Positions 1-10,909 of a stretch of 64,000 nt of DNA are shown here, piece by piece (position 1 is the first letter of the stretch; the number at the start of each line of letters is the position of its first letter). The notes beneath the pieces are model-generated. The model ran no database searches and had not been told where the DNA came from. It worked only from the letters and a program-made list of their open reading frames with translations. This DNA is from Brachionus plicatilis (Eukaryota > Rotifera > Eurotatoria > Ploima > Brachionidae): contig QEOQ01000493.1 in NCBI GenBank assembly GCA_010279815.1, positions 1 through 64,000 of the forward strand, written 5' to 3'. The translations under genes were made by a program, and so were the position numbers.

Positions 1-50
1 CAAAATTTGGAAAAAAAAAAAAAAACTCTTGGTAATATCACAGGTTTTAA

Positions 51-1063
51 CATGTAAAACGGTCGGGGTGGCGGTAGAGGTGGAGGTCAAAAGGTTCCTC
101 TTCATCTAACCGTCTAAATGAATTGTCAAAATCAACCTTTGTAAACCATCATAATCTTTATAACCTTCCAAATAGTCATTCAGATCTTGAAAAAAATAGA
201 AGAGATTCGTCAAATAACTCACCTAACTACAACGAACAAAAAAGACAAAAGCAAGCATCTAAAAGCTCCTTGGATCCGATTATCTTCTTCCAAATAGACG
301 AAAAATTCATAAACCGAAAACGCGATCTAGAGAATGAATTTTTTAAGCATTTTAACCGTGATCAACTAATAACTATTAACTCGAAAATTAGCTTCAGCTA
401 TCAGATAGAAAAGGTCGCTAACCAACCGCTTCGTTGTATAAAATTCAAAAAATTTGGACATAAAAAATGTGACCAAACAAAAATTTGCGACAAATGTTGT
501 AGTGTAGATCATTTAGATTCAAATTGTCCTCATAACAACCTAGAAACGAAAAATTTGAAACGTGCAAACTGTGGCCAAGAGGTTGTCAAGAATTTAAAGT
601 TAACTACAAATTGATGGTACAAAAATTAAAAGAAAGACCTCAAAAAGTTACTGAGACACCTGCCGCAAGCATAGCCTCTCAAGGATTCTATCGTAACTAT
701 AGCGCAGCCATAACAAACACAAATGATCAAATCCTACTAAAGCTCAACGAAATTCAAAATGACTTGCAAAATAAACACACTGACCTCGTAAACAAATTTG
801 ATGACATTTGTAAAACTAATAATGAACTTAAATACGAAATAGAAAAGTTAAACGCAAGAGTTGATGATATCACAAAAGTAGTAGTAGATAATAATTTAAA
901 AATAGTTAACTTTATACTAGATTTTTTCAGATATTTTACACCCGCTAATAAGCCAAACTCAGATGCAGCTCAATTAATTAATTCCATTTTTAAAACTCAC
1001 AAGCTTGGCACTAATTTAAACGTTACTGAATTAAAGAACTACATTGATAAATTATGGAAGTAA
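51..1063 (+). pseudogene. LINE ORF1, nucleic-acid binding, zinc-knuckle type, broken
   Basis: An ATG at 51 is followed at once by TAA and then by a glycine/arginine-rich stretch (RGGGRGGG at 66-95). The reading then shifts frame near 98 into a frame open from about 85 to 614. That frame carries CCHC-like knuckles (CIKFKKFGHKKC, then CDKCCSVDHLDSNC) at about 433-530. A third frame, 611-1063, encodes a coiled-coil-like lysine/asparagine-rich tail. In intact LINEs this protein coats the element RNA. At least one early stop and two frame changes make it a pseudogene. Its end overlaps the ORF2 ATG at 1054. Confidence 0.75.
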
Positions 1064-2862
1064 TTAGTAATAATGAATCAAATTCTCAAGTTTTGATTTA
1101 CTCCCTAAAAATTATTCACTGGAAAGCAAATTCACTTAGAAACAAAAAAGTTAGTTTTGATCATTTTTTATCTCAATTTAATCCTGATATTGTATCTATA
1201 AATGAAACAAAATGTATCGATACAACAGCGAATGATGAACTTAATTTTAATAATTATGTAACTATCCATAGAGGACGATCAAATGGAAAAAATGGCGGTG
1301 GTGGTGTTTGTCTCCTTCTCAAAAACTCAATAAAATTTACTCAAATTAGAGATTTCGATGATTTTAATCTTGAATTTGTCTTAATAAGAATTAAATTGGA
1401 TTCGAAAGAGCTGCTGGTACTTAGTTATTATAATCCTCCCCAATCAACATTAAACTATGAATTATTTGTAAAACTTAATCGAACGAATTTTGTCCTTTGT
1501 GGCGATTTAAATAGCAAAGACACTAGTTTTGGTTGTAACCCAAACAACAAAAATGGTCAAAATCTTATAGCCCTAAATCAACTAAGCAATATTATAAGCT
1601 TAAACAAAGACAAATTTACTTACAAATCTTTCTCAACTGAAAAAGAAGAAATGTTAGATTTTGTTTTTTGCTCTACTGAGATGTTTAGCTACTTTGAAAA
1701 CCTTGAAGTGTTAAATGACTCAGACATGGGAAGTAACCATTTTCCTATTTTTTCACAATTTAAAAACAAATTCATTCTAGAAAATTCAAAAGAAATAACT
1801 GATCAACTTAAAAAAGCAAAAAAGAAAAACGGACTATGTATCAAAATCTACTCCCAAAAGTTTGTTCAGCCTTTGTGACAAATGATATAAACGAATTAAA
1901 TGAATTTGTAATCAACTCAATGCTTATTGCAGCCGAAAAATCAATAACAAAAAAAAGAATTTTCAAACCAAACAAGCTTCCTGAGTACATTTTAGACATA
2001 ATAAAACTAAAAAATAAGCAAAAAAGAAGAACAATATTAGAGAAACAAATATTTAACCTATTGAAGAAACTAATCGATGATGAAATTAAAGCTGTTAAAA
2101 ATAAACACTGGCTAGATTTAGTAAAGTCGCTCGGTAATAATGTTATTTCATCTAAGCCTTTTTGGAGAAAAATAAATCAAACGAAAAACCAAGAAAAAGA
2201 AAACAAAAAAAATCAAACCCCTACACTAATTATGAACGATACCCGATATACATATGACAACGAAAAAGCTTTACTTTTTGGCAATATACTTGAAAGCACT
2301 TTTAGCGACTTAAACGATCAATATTTCGAAATTTTTAAAGAAAGTGTAGAAAACTCATTGATAGACAAGATCCTTACAATAGATGGCTTTTAACCATTTA
2401 GTATTTCTGAAATGAATATTCAGCTTAAGACACTAAACAGAAATTCAGCAGTAGGTCATGACAGAATTCATAATTTGTTACTTCTAAATTCTGGTAATGA
2501 GTTCAAAAACATCATTCTCTTATTGATAAATAAAACGATTGAAAATAATATTCTACCACATGGTTGGAAATTGGCAACAATTACTATGATTCCAAAAAAA
2601 CTCGCAAAAAGTTCGGATCCAAAAGATTATAGACCTATTTGTCTGACAAGTTGTCTAGCAAAGCTTGCTGAAAAATTAGTTTACTCAAGAATATCGATCA
2701 AGATCAAGAATCAAGTTAGAGCAATCTACAAACTCACTTATAATTTTTCTTCAGCAGACTTAAATGATAAAGCTAAACTTCCGAGCTTTGCAGAGAGAAT
2801 GAGACAACTAAACATTACATATTGTCAAAACGCAATCTTGAATGAAAACCTGCTTTTTGGAG
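1054..2862 (+). pseudogene. LINE ORF2, APE endonuclease plus partial reverse transcriptase
   Basis: The frame at 1054-1878 is an APE-like endonuclease: it shows INETK (metal-binding Glu), GDLNSK and a C-terminal SNHFP where the family has SDHxP, so the catalytic Asp appears replaced by Asn. A frame change near 1,850 leads to 1836-2393, the linker before the RT. After a stop at 2391-2393, 2412-2700 holds the RT fingers (NSAVGHDRI, MIPKK, DYRPICLTS, KLAEKLV). The palm motifs are absent and 2,700-2,860 matches no RT palm. The protein would normally nick target DNA and copy the RNA. This copy cannot do either. Confidence 0.8.
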
Positions 2863-3582
2863 AATTATTGGACGATGAACCAAGAAGTATAGAAGAGATC
2901 AATGAAAAGGCTGCGCCTGAAATGCTGATAAGAAAGAAAAAAATTAAAGATGAAAAAAAATGCAATAGCTGAATCTATAAAATATTGCTTAAATAAAGAG
3001 TACCCGGAAGAAACAAGAAGAAGAATATTAGAGTTACTTACCAAAGCCTTTTGAAGCAACCAAACATCTAACCCATTTATTTTATTTTTTTGCATAATCT
3101 TATATTTGCGAATGTTAGTTTATTATTATTTCAAAAAAACACCACTTGGGTGATGAAAGTAAAAAAAAATCAAGTTACAAAAAATAAAAATAAAAAAAAA
3201 ATTTTAAAGTTAGATAGGAGAAAGTTAATTTAATTTTCTTTTTTTTTTTTCTTTTGTTAATTTCTGAATATATTATATTTTGACTTATAGAATAATCTTG
3301 ATTCTTTTCTTTTTTTTTTTTTGTTTTTAATAATATTAGATTATGTTATTAGATTTTAATAATATAATATTAGATGTTTGGTTGCTTCAAAAGGCTTTGG
3401 TAAGTAACTCTAATATTTTTCTTCTTGTTTCTTCCGGGTACTCTTTATTTAAGCAATATTTTATAGATTCAGCTATTCCATTTTTTTTTTCATCTTTAAT
3501 TTTTTTCTTTCTTATCAGCATTTCAAGTGCAGCCTTTTCATTGATCTCTTCTATACTTCTTGGTTCATCGTCAAGTAATTCA
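2863..3582. repeat. Foldback: inverted repeat arms 2863-3071 and 3371-3582
   Basis: The two arms, each about 210 bp, are reverse complements with few differences, separated by a 300-bp spacer of T- and A-rich low-complexity sequence. Both arms carry the same coding-like sequence (LLDDEPRSIEEINEKAA onward) pointing toward the spacer. In the left arm that frame is fused to the LINE ORF2 tail and breaks after KKIKDEKK. In the right arm it stays open. Confidence 0.8.
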
Positions 3583-3698
3583 TTGAATTCTGCAATCAGA
3601 GAATTTTTTTTTAGCTTTTTTCTACTAATCTCGGATTCTTCAATTATTTTATTGACTAATTTTCTGGTAAAGACGTTATTTTCTAATCTTTTTGCAAA
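3387..3698 (-). CDS. Unknown charged ORF fragment in the foldback arm
   Basis: About 104 codons are open on the minus strand, ending in LLTKAF and a TGA stop. The product is rich in Glu, Lys and Arg and probably helical (IEEINEKAALEMLIRKKK). The upstream boundary lies near 3,698, where the sequence becomes the antisense of an LINE RT fragment, so this is a partial exon or a captured piece. I do not recognise the family. The second copy in the left arm shares most residues but has lost the frame after KKIKDEKK. Confidence 0.35.
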   Translation of the reverse strand, partial: FAKRLENNVFTRKLVNKIIEESEISRKKLKKNSLIAEFNELLDDEPRSIEEINEKAALEMLIRKKKIKDEKKNGIAESIKYCLNKEYPEETRRKILELLTKAF

Positions 3699-4480
3699 TG
3701 CTATTTGCAGATGACAGTAAGTTATTAGCCACAATTAGAAGTAAAGCAGATCTTGCGACGCTTCTAAAAGATTAGGATGCACTCAACAAATGGTCTTTAG
3801 AATGGAATATGCTTTTTGTGAATTTTTTTAATGTGAATAAATGAAAGGTGATGTTTTTAAGTAAATCCGGTAAAAATAAGTTTTTTGATCTGAGACTGAA
3901 TATAGATGGTTTGGATACTGATCAATATCTTGAATTTTAAGATTCTGAAAAAGATCTTGGAGTGACTCTTTCACCAAACTTGAAGTTCTCAGAGCACATT
4001 AGGATGCAAGCAAATAAGGAAAATTCTATATTGGGTCAATTACGGCGAACTTTTAGGTTATGGACAATTGATTCGCTAAGACTATTGTTTTGCACATTCG
4101 TAAGACCTCATCTGGAATATGGCGCAGTAGTCTGGTCTCCTCATTCAGTAGAGGATATTAGAGTACTTGAGAATGTACAGAGAAGAGCCACAAAGTTAGT
4201 ACCAAGATAACTGGGAATATAGCAGGATACTAGCAGTTCTTGGTTTGACTTCGCTTAGCGAGAGAAGAAAAAGAGGTGATCCAGCTTTTTAAATTCCAAA
4301 ATGGAATCAATAAAGTTAATTGGACAAAACTTCCTATTAGATGTAAAGTTCGCGCGATGCAAAACTTCCACACTATCTCCAGATATGGATTTCGACCTCA
4401 TTTTGGGATTCTGCGTATACGAAAACCTGGGTTTAGCCAAAATTATAGGAGACTTTTTTATTTTCTCTTTAATTCTTCTT
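3699..4480 (+). pseudogene. LINE reverse transcriptase, C-terminal fragment
   Basis: Starting at the FADD-type motif (ADDSKLLATIRS) the reading runs through DALNKWSLEWN, LGVTLSPNLKFSEHI and [10 protein letters not shown] to the ERRKRGDLIQLFKFQNG tail, which is the usual order of the RT thumb and C-terminus in CR1/Jockey-like LINEs. In-frame TAG and TGA codons occur (KD-stop-DAL, VNK-stop-KVM, EF-stop-DSE), and a frameshift follows position 4,207. A second copy with some of the same stops lies at 17,374-17,990. Confidence 0.8.
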
Positions 4481-4489
4481 AAAAAAGTG

Positions 4490-4622
4490 TTCAAATTGAG
4501 ACATTTTTAAAAAAATTGAAAAAAATAAAGTTTTTTCAAAATTTATTCAAAATTTGTACCAAAATCTTTTTCTTTTTTCATTTTTTTGGGGGTTATTCGA
4601 CCATGCTGATCACGAATATGAA
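4490..4622 (+). repeat. Repeat shared with 18,770-18,910
   Basis: The stretch running from GTTCAAATTGAGACATTTTT to the CATGCTGATCACGAATATGAA end recurs almost unchanged at 18,770-18,910. Both copies lie downstream of an RT fragment and upstream of a lipase 3' flank, supporting a segmental duplication. Confidence 0.8.
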
Positions 4623-4626
4623 CTTA

Positions 4627-4679
4627 TTTATTTGTCAAAAATCGGGGGGTTGGGCACCCACCGATTTTTGACAAATAAA
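4627..4679. repeat. Perfect 19-bp-stem hairpin
   Basis: Bases 4627-4645 and 4661-4679 are exact reverse complements around a 15-base GC-rich loop. A related half-site (ACCCACCGATTTTTG) lies at 26,956 beyond the third lipase, so this belongs to a repeat family next to the lipase 3' flank. Confidence 0.85.
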
Positions 4680-4879
4680 TGTACTAAACACACTCGTGGC
4701 ACTCGACTGTACCAAAACCGGAAAAATCACTGTTAAAGGACTAAATCTTCATAATCAAGACGAAGTCATAGTTGTACATATTGAGTTTATTAAAAAAGGC
4801 GCTAATTCAAAATTTAGAGAAATAATCGAGAACTTTATTGAAACAAAGTTGTCTTTTTGGCAGGCCAAAATCGCGGTCC

Positions 4880-5221
4880 AAATTTTTGGCCGCCGGTCTG
4901 ACCGTTTGACACTGCTTACTATATAAATTGTTGGATATTAACAATTATCTAATAAAAAGCTATTTAGAAAGTATACTTGTATTTATCATTCATTAACCTG
5001 TCTTACAAAAGCGTCAAAAATAAGACACAATTAATTGGTACCGATTTTGCTGAATTCCGCTGTAGGTGATCATAAGAAAAGACTGCATTTAACTGTCCAT
5101 TCTGAATAAAAAATTTCGTATTTAATTAATTTATTAATTTAAGTTTTAGTTCGAGTAACAAAAAAGGATAAGAAGAATTAGTTATTTGAAGTTTATTTTA
5201 AATGAATTGTTAAATTTTTTG
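4880..5221 (-). repeat. Lipase 3'-flank repeat, copy 1
   Basis: The sequence starts with the GGCCGCCGGTCTGACCGTTT motif and matches 20,170-20,515 directly and 26,540-26,885 in inverted orientation. In those two places it holds the last codons and 3' flank of an intact lipase. Here it is cut at 5,221, where an inserted element begins, so it is the detached 3' end of the broken lipase continued at 13,078. Confidence 0.85.
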
Positions 5222-5806
5222 AGGGGGCAATATTGAACCGTCACTAATTTTAATGGAAATCGTCACTATTTTTATCAACATGTATAAAAAAATATATATA
5301 TACATACTTTAAATAATGATTCTCGATCAGAGAATAGATAACATAGTTAAATTGATTATTGGTCAATCAAATTATTTAAAAGCTCACTTTAAATATGGAT
5401 ATCGATTCTAATTATAGATATATTAGCCTAAAAATAGAACAGATCACTATTAATTATTGCTAAATTACCTAAATTAGTGTTATCAAGGTCAAACTTTGTG
5501 CTCTTATATATAAATAAAAGTACCAGACTTGTTTTAAGTCACAGTTTTATGTCTAAGTCACAAAAATTTGAGTCAACATCTGCTTCATTTGGACCAGTTG
5601 TAAGAATTTTATTCATAATCTGGTTACATTAACAGACCACATGGGTTAAGATTAACAGCCAGGAATTTAAAAGCAACTACTTTATTGGTATCAAATATGG
5701 ATTTATTAAATTAAATCATTGACTTGACTTGACTTAAGACTTGTGACTTAAAATCAAGTCTGAAAAGTACTCGTACCAATTGATTTTGATAAATATATTT
5801 CAAAAA

Positions 5807-5920
5807 ATGTCAACAACTTCTGACTCTTGTGTTCCAACGTACTACAGCGATGATGATACATCGGGTGATGCAAGCGAAATCGAAGAGCCTCGCTTGCATC
5901 TTGACTCAATAATTGCTTGA
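5807..5920 (+). CDS. Small acidic ORF inside the inverted-repeat element
   Basis: This is a 37-codon ORF from ATG to TGA with product start MSTTSDSCVPTYYSDDD, acidic and serine-rich. It lies between AAGTC-rich foldback sequence (5,515-5,765) and the element's direct repeat. It could be the first exon of a lost element protein or chance. The family is not recognised. Confidence 0.25.
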   Translation: MSTTSDSCVPTYYSDDDTSGDASEIEEPRLHLDSIIA

Positions 5921-6516
5921 TTTTCTTTTTGCTAATTAACCTTTTTTATAAACCACCATCTCTTTTATTTTTGTATTTCTTTAATTATCAATTTAATAGA
6001 TTCTGATCACTAATAAAATTCTTTCTTGCATAATGTTCAATTATTTGATTTCTTATTCCATAATTAGTCATCTTTAAAAAATTGACACTTTAAGCCATTT
6101 ATTTAGGTTTAACTTTTATTAATAATAGTTAGGTTTTTATTATAAATAGTGATGATTTACAGCAAAATTAATGATGTTTTTTTTATAAAATAGAGACGAA
6201 TTTTTTTTTCAAAAAGTGACGGTTTCCATTTAAAATAGTGATTATTTTTGTCAAAAATAGTGATAATTTTTAGTGATGTTTTCAATAAAAAATATTGATT
6301 TATTATTTATTAAAAAAATACTTTGGGGCGGACCCCAGGTTCGTCCGAATAGCTTGCGCCTTTGTTTAAACCCAATTGTTACAAAGCATTGATTAAAAAA
6401 GGAAAAATAAAAAGTTCGAGTTTCTAGAGTAGAAAGATTTTAAAAAAAAGTAAAAAAGAGAAATATAAATAGTATAAAATGGGAAGAAAAAATGTGTTCA
6501 TTCAACATTTACAATT

Positions 6517-9227
6517 CTATGTACAGTTTGTTAGTCTATTAAATGGGTCCAATGGCGTCTCGAATTTTTTGTTTATGCTTGATTGCCGTGTTGACATGTA
6601 TTCATGAATTTCTTTTGCTATCAATTCCTGTTTGGATTTATTCGTTAGGAATTTTATAAATAGGCTATTTGACCTTTTCTCAATAGTTTCCAGCTTTAGA
6701 ACTTTATGTATCGATTTGGTTGAAGTTTTAATTGGGAAGTGTTTAATTATTTTTAACAACTTGTTTTGGATTTTTTGGAGAGAGGTCTTTATTTTTCCTG
6801 TTCCGACGTTTAGAATGATGAAGCAGTAATCGAAAAACGATCTAATAAGAGACTTATAAAGTGTTAGATTCAATTAAGTTGAGTTTGACCATTTGAAGTT
6901 TTTTATTCTTCGTATGAGGTTTGTTTTGGGTATTAATTTTTTTCCTAGTTGTTCAAGATATGGCTTAAACGATAGCGTCGGATCAAGTTTGATGCCGAGA
7001 AAAGTCGGGTTTGGTTCGAGTGGAATGTCTTGGTTTTCGATTTTAAGGCTAAGCTTGTATTTGATAAAATAGTTTTTTCTTTGTCCAGCTGTTGTAAAAG
7101 TTGTGTGGCATGTTTTGGATTTGTTGATAATGAAACCCCATGTGTTGCAAAATTCATTTATTTTGTCTGTAGCTATTTGTAAATAAAACTCAATTTCTTT
7201 GATGGAGAGACATGATATCCATATGCACAGGTCGTCGGCGAAAAGAGCTACTTTTATATTTTCGGGTAGTTCTTTTATTATGTCGCTAAAAAAGAGAATA
7301 AAAATGGTTGGAGACAGACAACTACCTTGCGGTACACAGCAGTAGATTTGCTTAGTACTGGATTTTGATTCATTTATGAAAACTTCAAATGATCGACCGT
7401 TCAAGAAACTCCTAATCCAATTAAGAAAAATTGGGCTAATTTTTAGTTCGTTTAATTTTTTTAATATTTTTTGATGTATAGTTTTGTCGAAAGCCTTTTC
7501 TAGGTCGAAAAGGACGGCCCCGGTGAGTTTTTTCTCATTGAAACCACTACATATATCTTGAGTAAGTCTTAAAATGTGTTCTTGGGTTGATCTCTTTTTC
7601 CTGAAGCCGGCTTGACACTCAGGGAATACTTTTTTTTCTTCTGCCCAATTTAAGATTTTTTCATTCACTATTTTCTCAAGAAGCTTGGACACGCAACTTA
7701 GCAGTGAAATTGGTCTATATGAGTCGACTAGATCAGGTGGTTTATTTTTTTTCGGTATCATTATAACTTTTGCCTGTTTCCACATTGTTGGGAAGTGGCC
7801 AAGTTTCAGCGAAGTGTTGAAAAGTGTGTGAAGCGCTTTTAAGGCTAGGAATGGAAAGTTTTTTAGAACCTTGTTTGATATTTGGTCCAAACCCACTGCT
7901 GCTTTTTGATTTATTAATTTGATTGAGTCAATTATATTTTTCAATGAGATGTACTCAGATTCGCTAAAAATTGGTTTATTGGGTATATTGGGTTCGTTTA
8001 TCAAGTTCGAGTCCTGTGAACTAAAAATTTGTGCCAGATTATCGGCAAATGATTCGGCTACTGTTGGTTGGTCCGTGATAATTGAATTATCTTGTTTTAT
8101 ATGAATTTCGCTTTTTTTGGTGCTGTGTCCATTTTCAAGTCTTTTAAGGAGTGACCAATGTTTACTACTTGATTGATTGAATTTTCCTAATTCTTCGAAT
8201 TCGTTTCTTAGTTTTTCGATTTTGAGTTTTTTGGTTAATTTTTTTAGTCGATTATTGATTGAATTTAGTATTTTTTGTGCTCGCTTGATCGACTTTTTTG
8301 AAACACTTTCCTTAATTTATTTTTTTCTCGTATTAAATTAAGAACATAATCGGGCATTGGAAATATTTGTTTATTATTGTTTGATATACGGAAGTATGTT
8401 TTAGCCTCTTCAAGAGCTTGGAGCGTTGTTGTACTAAAATTTTCTACTTCTAGATCTAATTCTTCTTTATTTTTAATGCTTTCTTTGACTGACACTTTTG
8501 CTGACATTAGTTGTTTAAATTTTTGCCAGTTGATTTTCGATACTAAGGAAATTGAGTGGTTGACTTCAATATTGTCGAATATGGTCACAGTAGGTTGATG
8601 GTCACTAATATTTTCATCTAGAACTTCGAACTCGATGAAATTTTTGACCATGCTTGAAGAGCAAATTGTTAAATCTAGAATGTTTCCGCTGCTTGTGTAC
8701 GTTGGAATGTTTGAGTTAAGTATAAACAAGTTGTGTTTTTCTATTAAATTTTCTAAGCTCATTCCTTTAGAGTTATTATTTTTGCAGGACCATTTGGTGC
8801 TTTTTGCGTTTAGATCTCCTAGAATGATTAAATTTTTGTATTTTTGGACGACTGAATCAAAGAAATTATCATTGATCATAGTACTTGGACTGGAGTAAAT
8901 TGAGAAAATTCCGAGATTTTCTCCGTTATTCATTTGAATCTCAAAGCCTGCTACTTCTTTAAATTCTAGTGATAAAATTGACTTACCTTGGATTTTATTG
9001 TTAATAGCTAGAGCTGATCCGCCGCCTCTGCCTCTTTGTCTATCAGCTCTGATAATTTGGTAGTTGTTTAATTCGAAATTTTGGGATTTTTTTAGAAAAG
9101 TTTCGTTTAAACTGATTATGTCTATTTGTAGCTTAAGAGCTATATTTTCGATTTGAGTTTTTTTGAGTGTATTGTTTAACGATTGACAATTTATGTGTAA
9201 AAATTTTAGTTGTTTATGACTGATCAT
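6517..9227 (-). pseudogene. LINE ORF2: APE endonuclease and reverse transcriptase, one frameshift and one stop
   Basis: Reading from 9227, the endonuclease shows NETFLKK, GDLNAKSTKW and SDHQPTV, all with catalytic residues present. At about 8,290 a run of six A on the coding strand marks a single-base shift, and the frame continues as KSIKRAQKILNSINNR into the RT. RT motifs are complete: AAVGLDQIS, VIMIPKK, DSYRPISLLS, AVLFDLEKAFDK (motif A), CCVPQGSCLSP, LFADDLCIW (motif C), NPTFLGIKLD. A TAA at 6874-6876 interrupts the thumb, after which the same frame runs on to 6517. The product would nick DNA and reverse transcribe the element. Repair of two small lesions is all that separates it from an open ORF. 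Confidence 0.85.
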
Positions 9228-10587
9228 TTTCGTTTTCTATAAATCGGTTACTCATGACTGCATCCTCATTTTCAACGTTACTAAACATGAAGTGACTAAT
9301 CTGGGTGCTTATGTCATTGCCAAGATTTTGAGCTATAAGCTCGAGTATAAGAGTTGGGTCTTCGTTTACAGATGCAGTGACTCTACTAAGGTTTTTAAAT
9401 AGATCAATCATAAGTCGTAGTAACCCGACAGTTTGTTGTTGTTGTATATTGTTGTTGTTGTTGTTTTTGTGGTTGTTGTTGAGTTGTGATTGGACTCTGG
9501 TGAAGTTTGTTGTGCAATTTTTCATTTTTTTTTCTTGTTTTTGTTTTTTCTCTTCTACGGCTTTAATAAGTTCTTTGCATTGCTTGGAACATGCTGCGTG
9601 ATTTTCGTTGCAGTTGGCGCATTTGAAATATTTGGGGTCCTGAATTTCACATTTTTTATAGCTATGCCTACCAGCACATCTAAGGCACGTCTCATTTTTT
9701 TCTTTACAAGAGACTGAGGAATGACCAAATTTTTGACACTTGAAGCATTGGTCAGGAGTGGTCCCAAAGCGCCATGGTGTGACTCGTATGCGACTGTATC
9801 CTAGATGGATATATTTTGTGTTAATGAGGTTTTCAAATTTTTCCAAGTTGGACATGACCGCCTTTACTAGTGGTAATTTTTGATTAGTTGATTTTTTCAC
9901 CATCCTCAAGACATCGTCTATATCGTATTTTGTTTTTAGATATTCTTTTGATCGATTTGATTCAATTGCAAAATTAACATCAATGTCATGGAGAGCTAAA
10001 TAATATTTCTTTTGTTTCGTGATCTCGGAGATTCCGTGGTCAAATGCATTAGGAGGCCATGTTTTTAATTCCGGTATGTGTTCTTGGTTGTTCGTTTTAA
10101 TTACTAGCTCGTCGTTCTTGTTTATGTACATGGTGGTCAATACGATGTCGGGTTTGAGTGATTTAACATAGTCTTCTAATACAAAGTAGTCTCGGTATTT
10201 TATATTAAATTTCTTGTTGCTTCTAAATTTTATAGTGTAGTTGGTTTGTTTTGGCATGTTGGGTTCGATTTGGTTGTCGTTTGGTCGTGGTTGGTAGTGT
10301 TGGTTTGACATTTGGTTCATGTTAAGTGGGGCTAGTGGTTGATTAAGTAAGAAAGTAGGAACTTGATAGTTGTTTGAATATAGTTGCTGTTGCTGATGTT
10401 GATGTTGCTGAAGTTGCTGTTGTTGTTGGTGCTGAGCATATGTTAATTGGTTCTTGGTTGGAGTATTATAAGGCATATTTCTAACTTTGCTAGAGTACGC
10501 TGATTCTGGTCTGTATTGTGGTAGTGAGTAATGGTTGTAACCTAAATCTTGGGGATGCTCCAAGGTCTGATATGCCAGGTTTATCAT
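9214..10587 (-). CDS. LINE ORF1 protein, zinc-knuckle RNA-binding
   Basis: The product has 457 residues and a clear ATG. The N-terminal part (about 50-70) is a polyglutamine/histidine tract. Around residues 270-330 it carries three Cys/His knuckles (CFKCQKFGHSSVSC, CLRCAGRHSYKKC, CANCNENHAAC), the hallmark of Gag-like ORF1 proteins of Jockey/I-type LINEs, which bind the element RNA. A second glutamine/asparagine stretch follows near 375-390. Its last codons overlap the first codons of ORF2 by 14 bases (9214-9227), so ORF2 may be translated by re-initiation. No internal stop is seen. Confidence 0.85.
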   Translation of the reverse strand: MINLAYQTLEHPQDLGYNHYSLPQYRPESAYSSKVRNMPYNTPTKNQLTYAQHQQQQQLQQHQHQQQQLYSNNYQVPTFLLNQPLAPLNMNQMSNQHYQPRPNDNQIEPNMPKQTNYTIKFRSNKKFNIKYRDYFVLEDYVKSLKPDIVLTTMYINKNDELVIKTNNQEHIPELKTWPPNAFDHGISEITKQKKYYLALHDIDVNFAIESNRSKEYLKTKYDIDDVLRMVKKSTNQKLPLVKAVMSNLEKFENLINTKYIHLGYSRIRVTPWRFGTTPDQCFKCQKFGHSSVSCKEKNETCLRCAGRHSYKKCEIQDPKYFKCANCNENHAACSKQCKELIKAVEEKKQKQEKKMKNCTTNFTRVQSQLNNNHKNNNNNNIQQQQTVGLLRLMIDLFKNLSRVTASVNEDPTLILELIAQNLGNDISTQISHFMFSNVENEDAVMSNRFIENENDQS

Positions 10588-10909
10588 TTTGGCAGTCTCG
10601 ATTAGCTGCGTTTTTAGGTAGAAATCGTGATTTTGCGCCAGAATGATATGGAGAGAGTTATATATTTTATGTTAATTTGTTGTATTTTTTTCAAATTTAT
10701 TGATGATTTACATTAAAATTAGTGATAAATATTGATAAAATTTAGTGACGATTTTATATAGTGATATTTTCTATTTTTAGGCTAATATGTCTATAATTAG
10801 AATCGATATCCATATTTAAAGTGAGCTTTTAAATAATTTGATTGACCAATAATCAATTTAACTATGTTATCTATTCTCTGATCGAGAATCATTATTTAAA
10901 GTATGTATA

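Larger units (their letters stand above)
40..2862 (+). mobile_element. Degenerate, internally deleted non-LTR retrotransposon (LINE)
   Basis: The order is an RGG-rich then zinc-knuckle ORF1, an APE-type endonuclease, and the fingers of a reverse transcriptase, which is the layout of a two-ORF LINE on the plus strand. The RT jumps at about 2,700 from its finger motifs directly to a C-terminal-like stretch, so the palm with the catalytic aspartates has been deleted. The 3' end merges at about 2,862 with the arm of an inverted repeat. Frameshifts and stops occur throughout, so it is a dead copy. The clade is uncertain; the architecture fits the Jockey/CR1/I group. Bases 1-40 hold only a poly-A run. 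Confidence 0.85.
6300..10697 (-). mobile_element. Near-full-length LINE, minus strand
   Basis: The element of 4,398 bp is flanked by a 7-bp target duplication, tattgat, at 6293-6299 and 10,698-10,704. The uninterrupted site can be read at about 12,995. The 3' end (left) has a TAA/AAAT-rich tail instead of plain poly-A. It carries ORF1 (9214-10,587) and ORF2 (6517-9227) with a short overlap. Only one frameshift and one internal stop are seen in ORF2, so the copy is young compared with the others here. Clade by architecture: Jockey/CR1-like superfamily. Confidence 0.9.
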
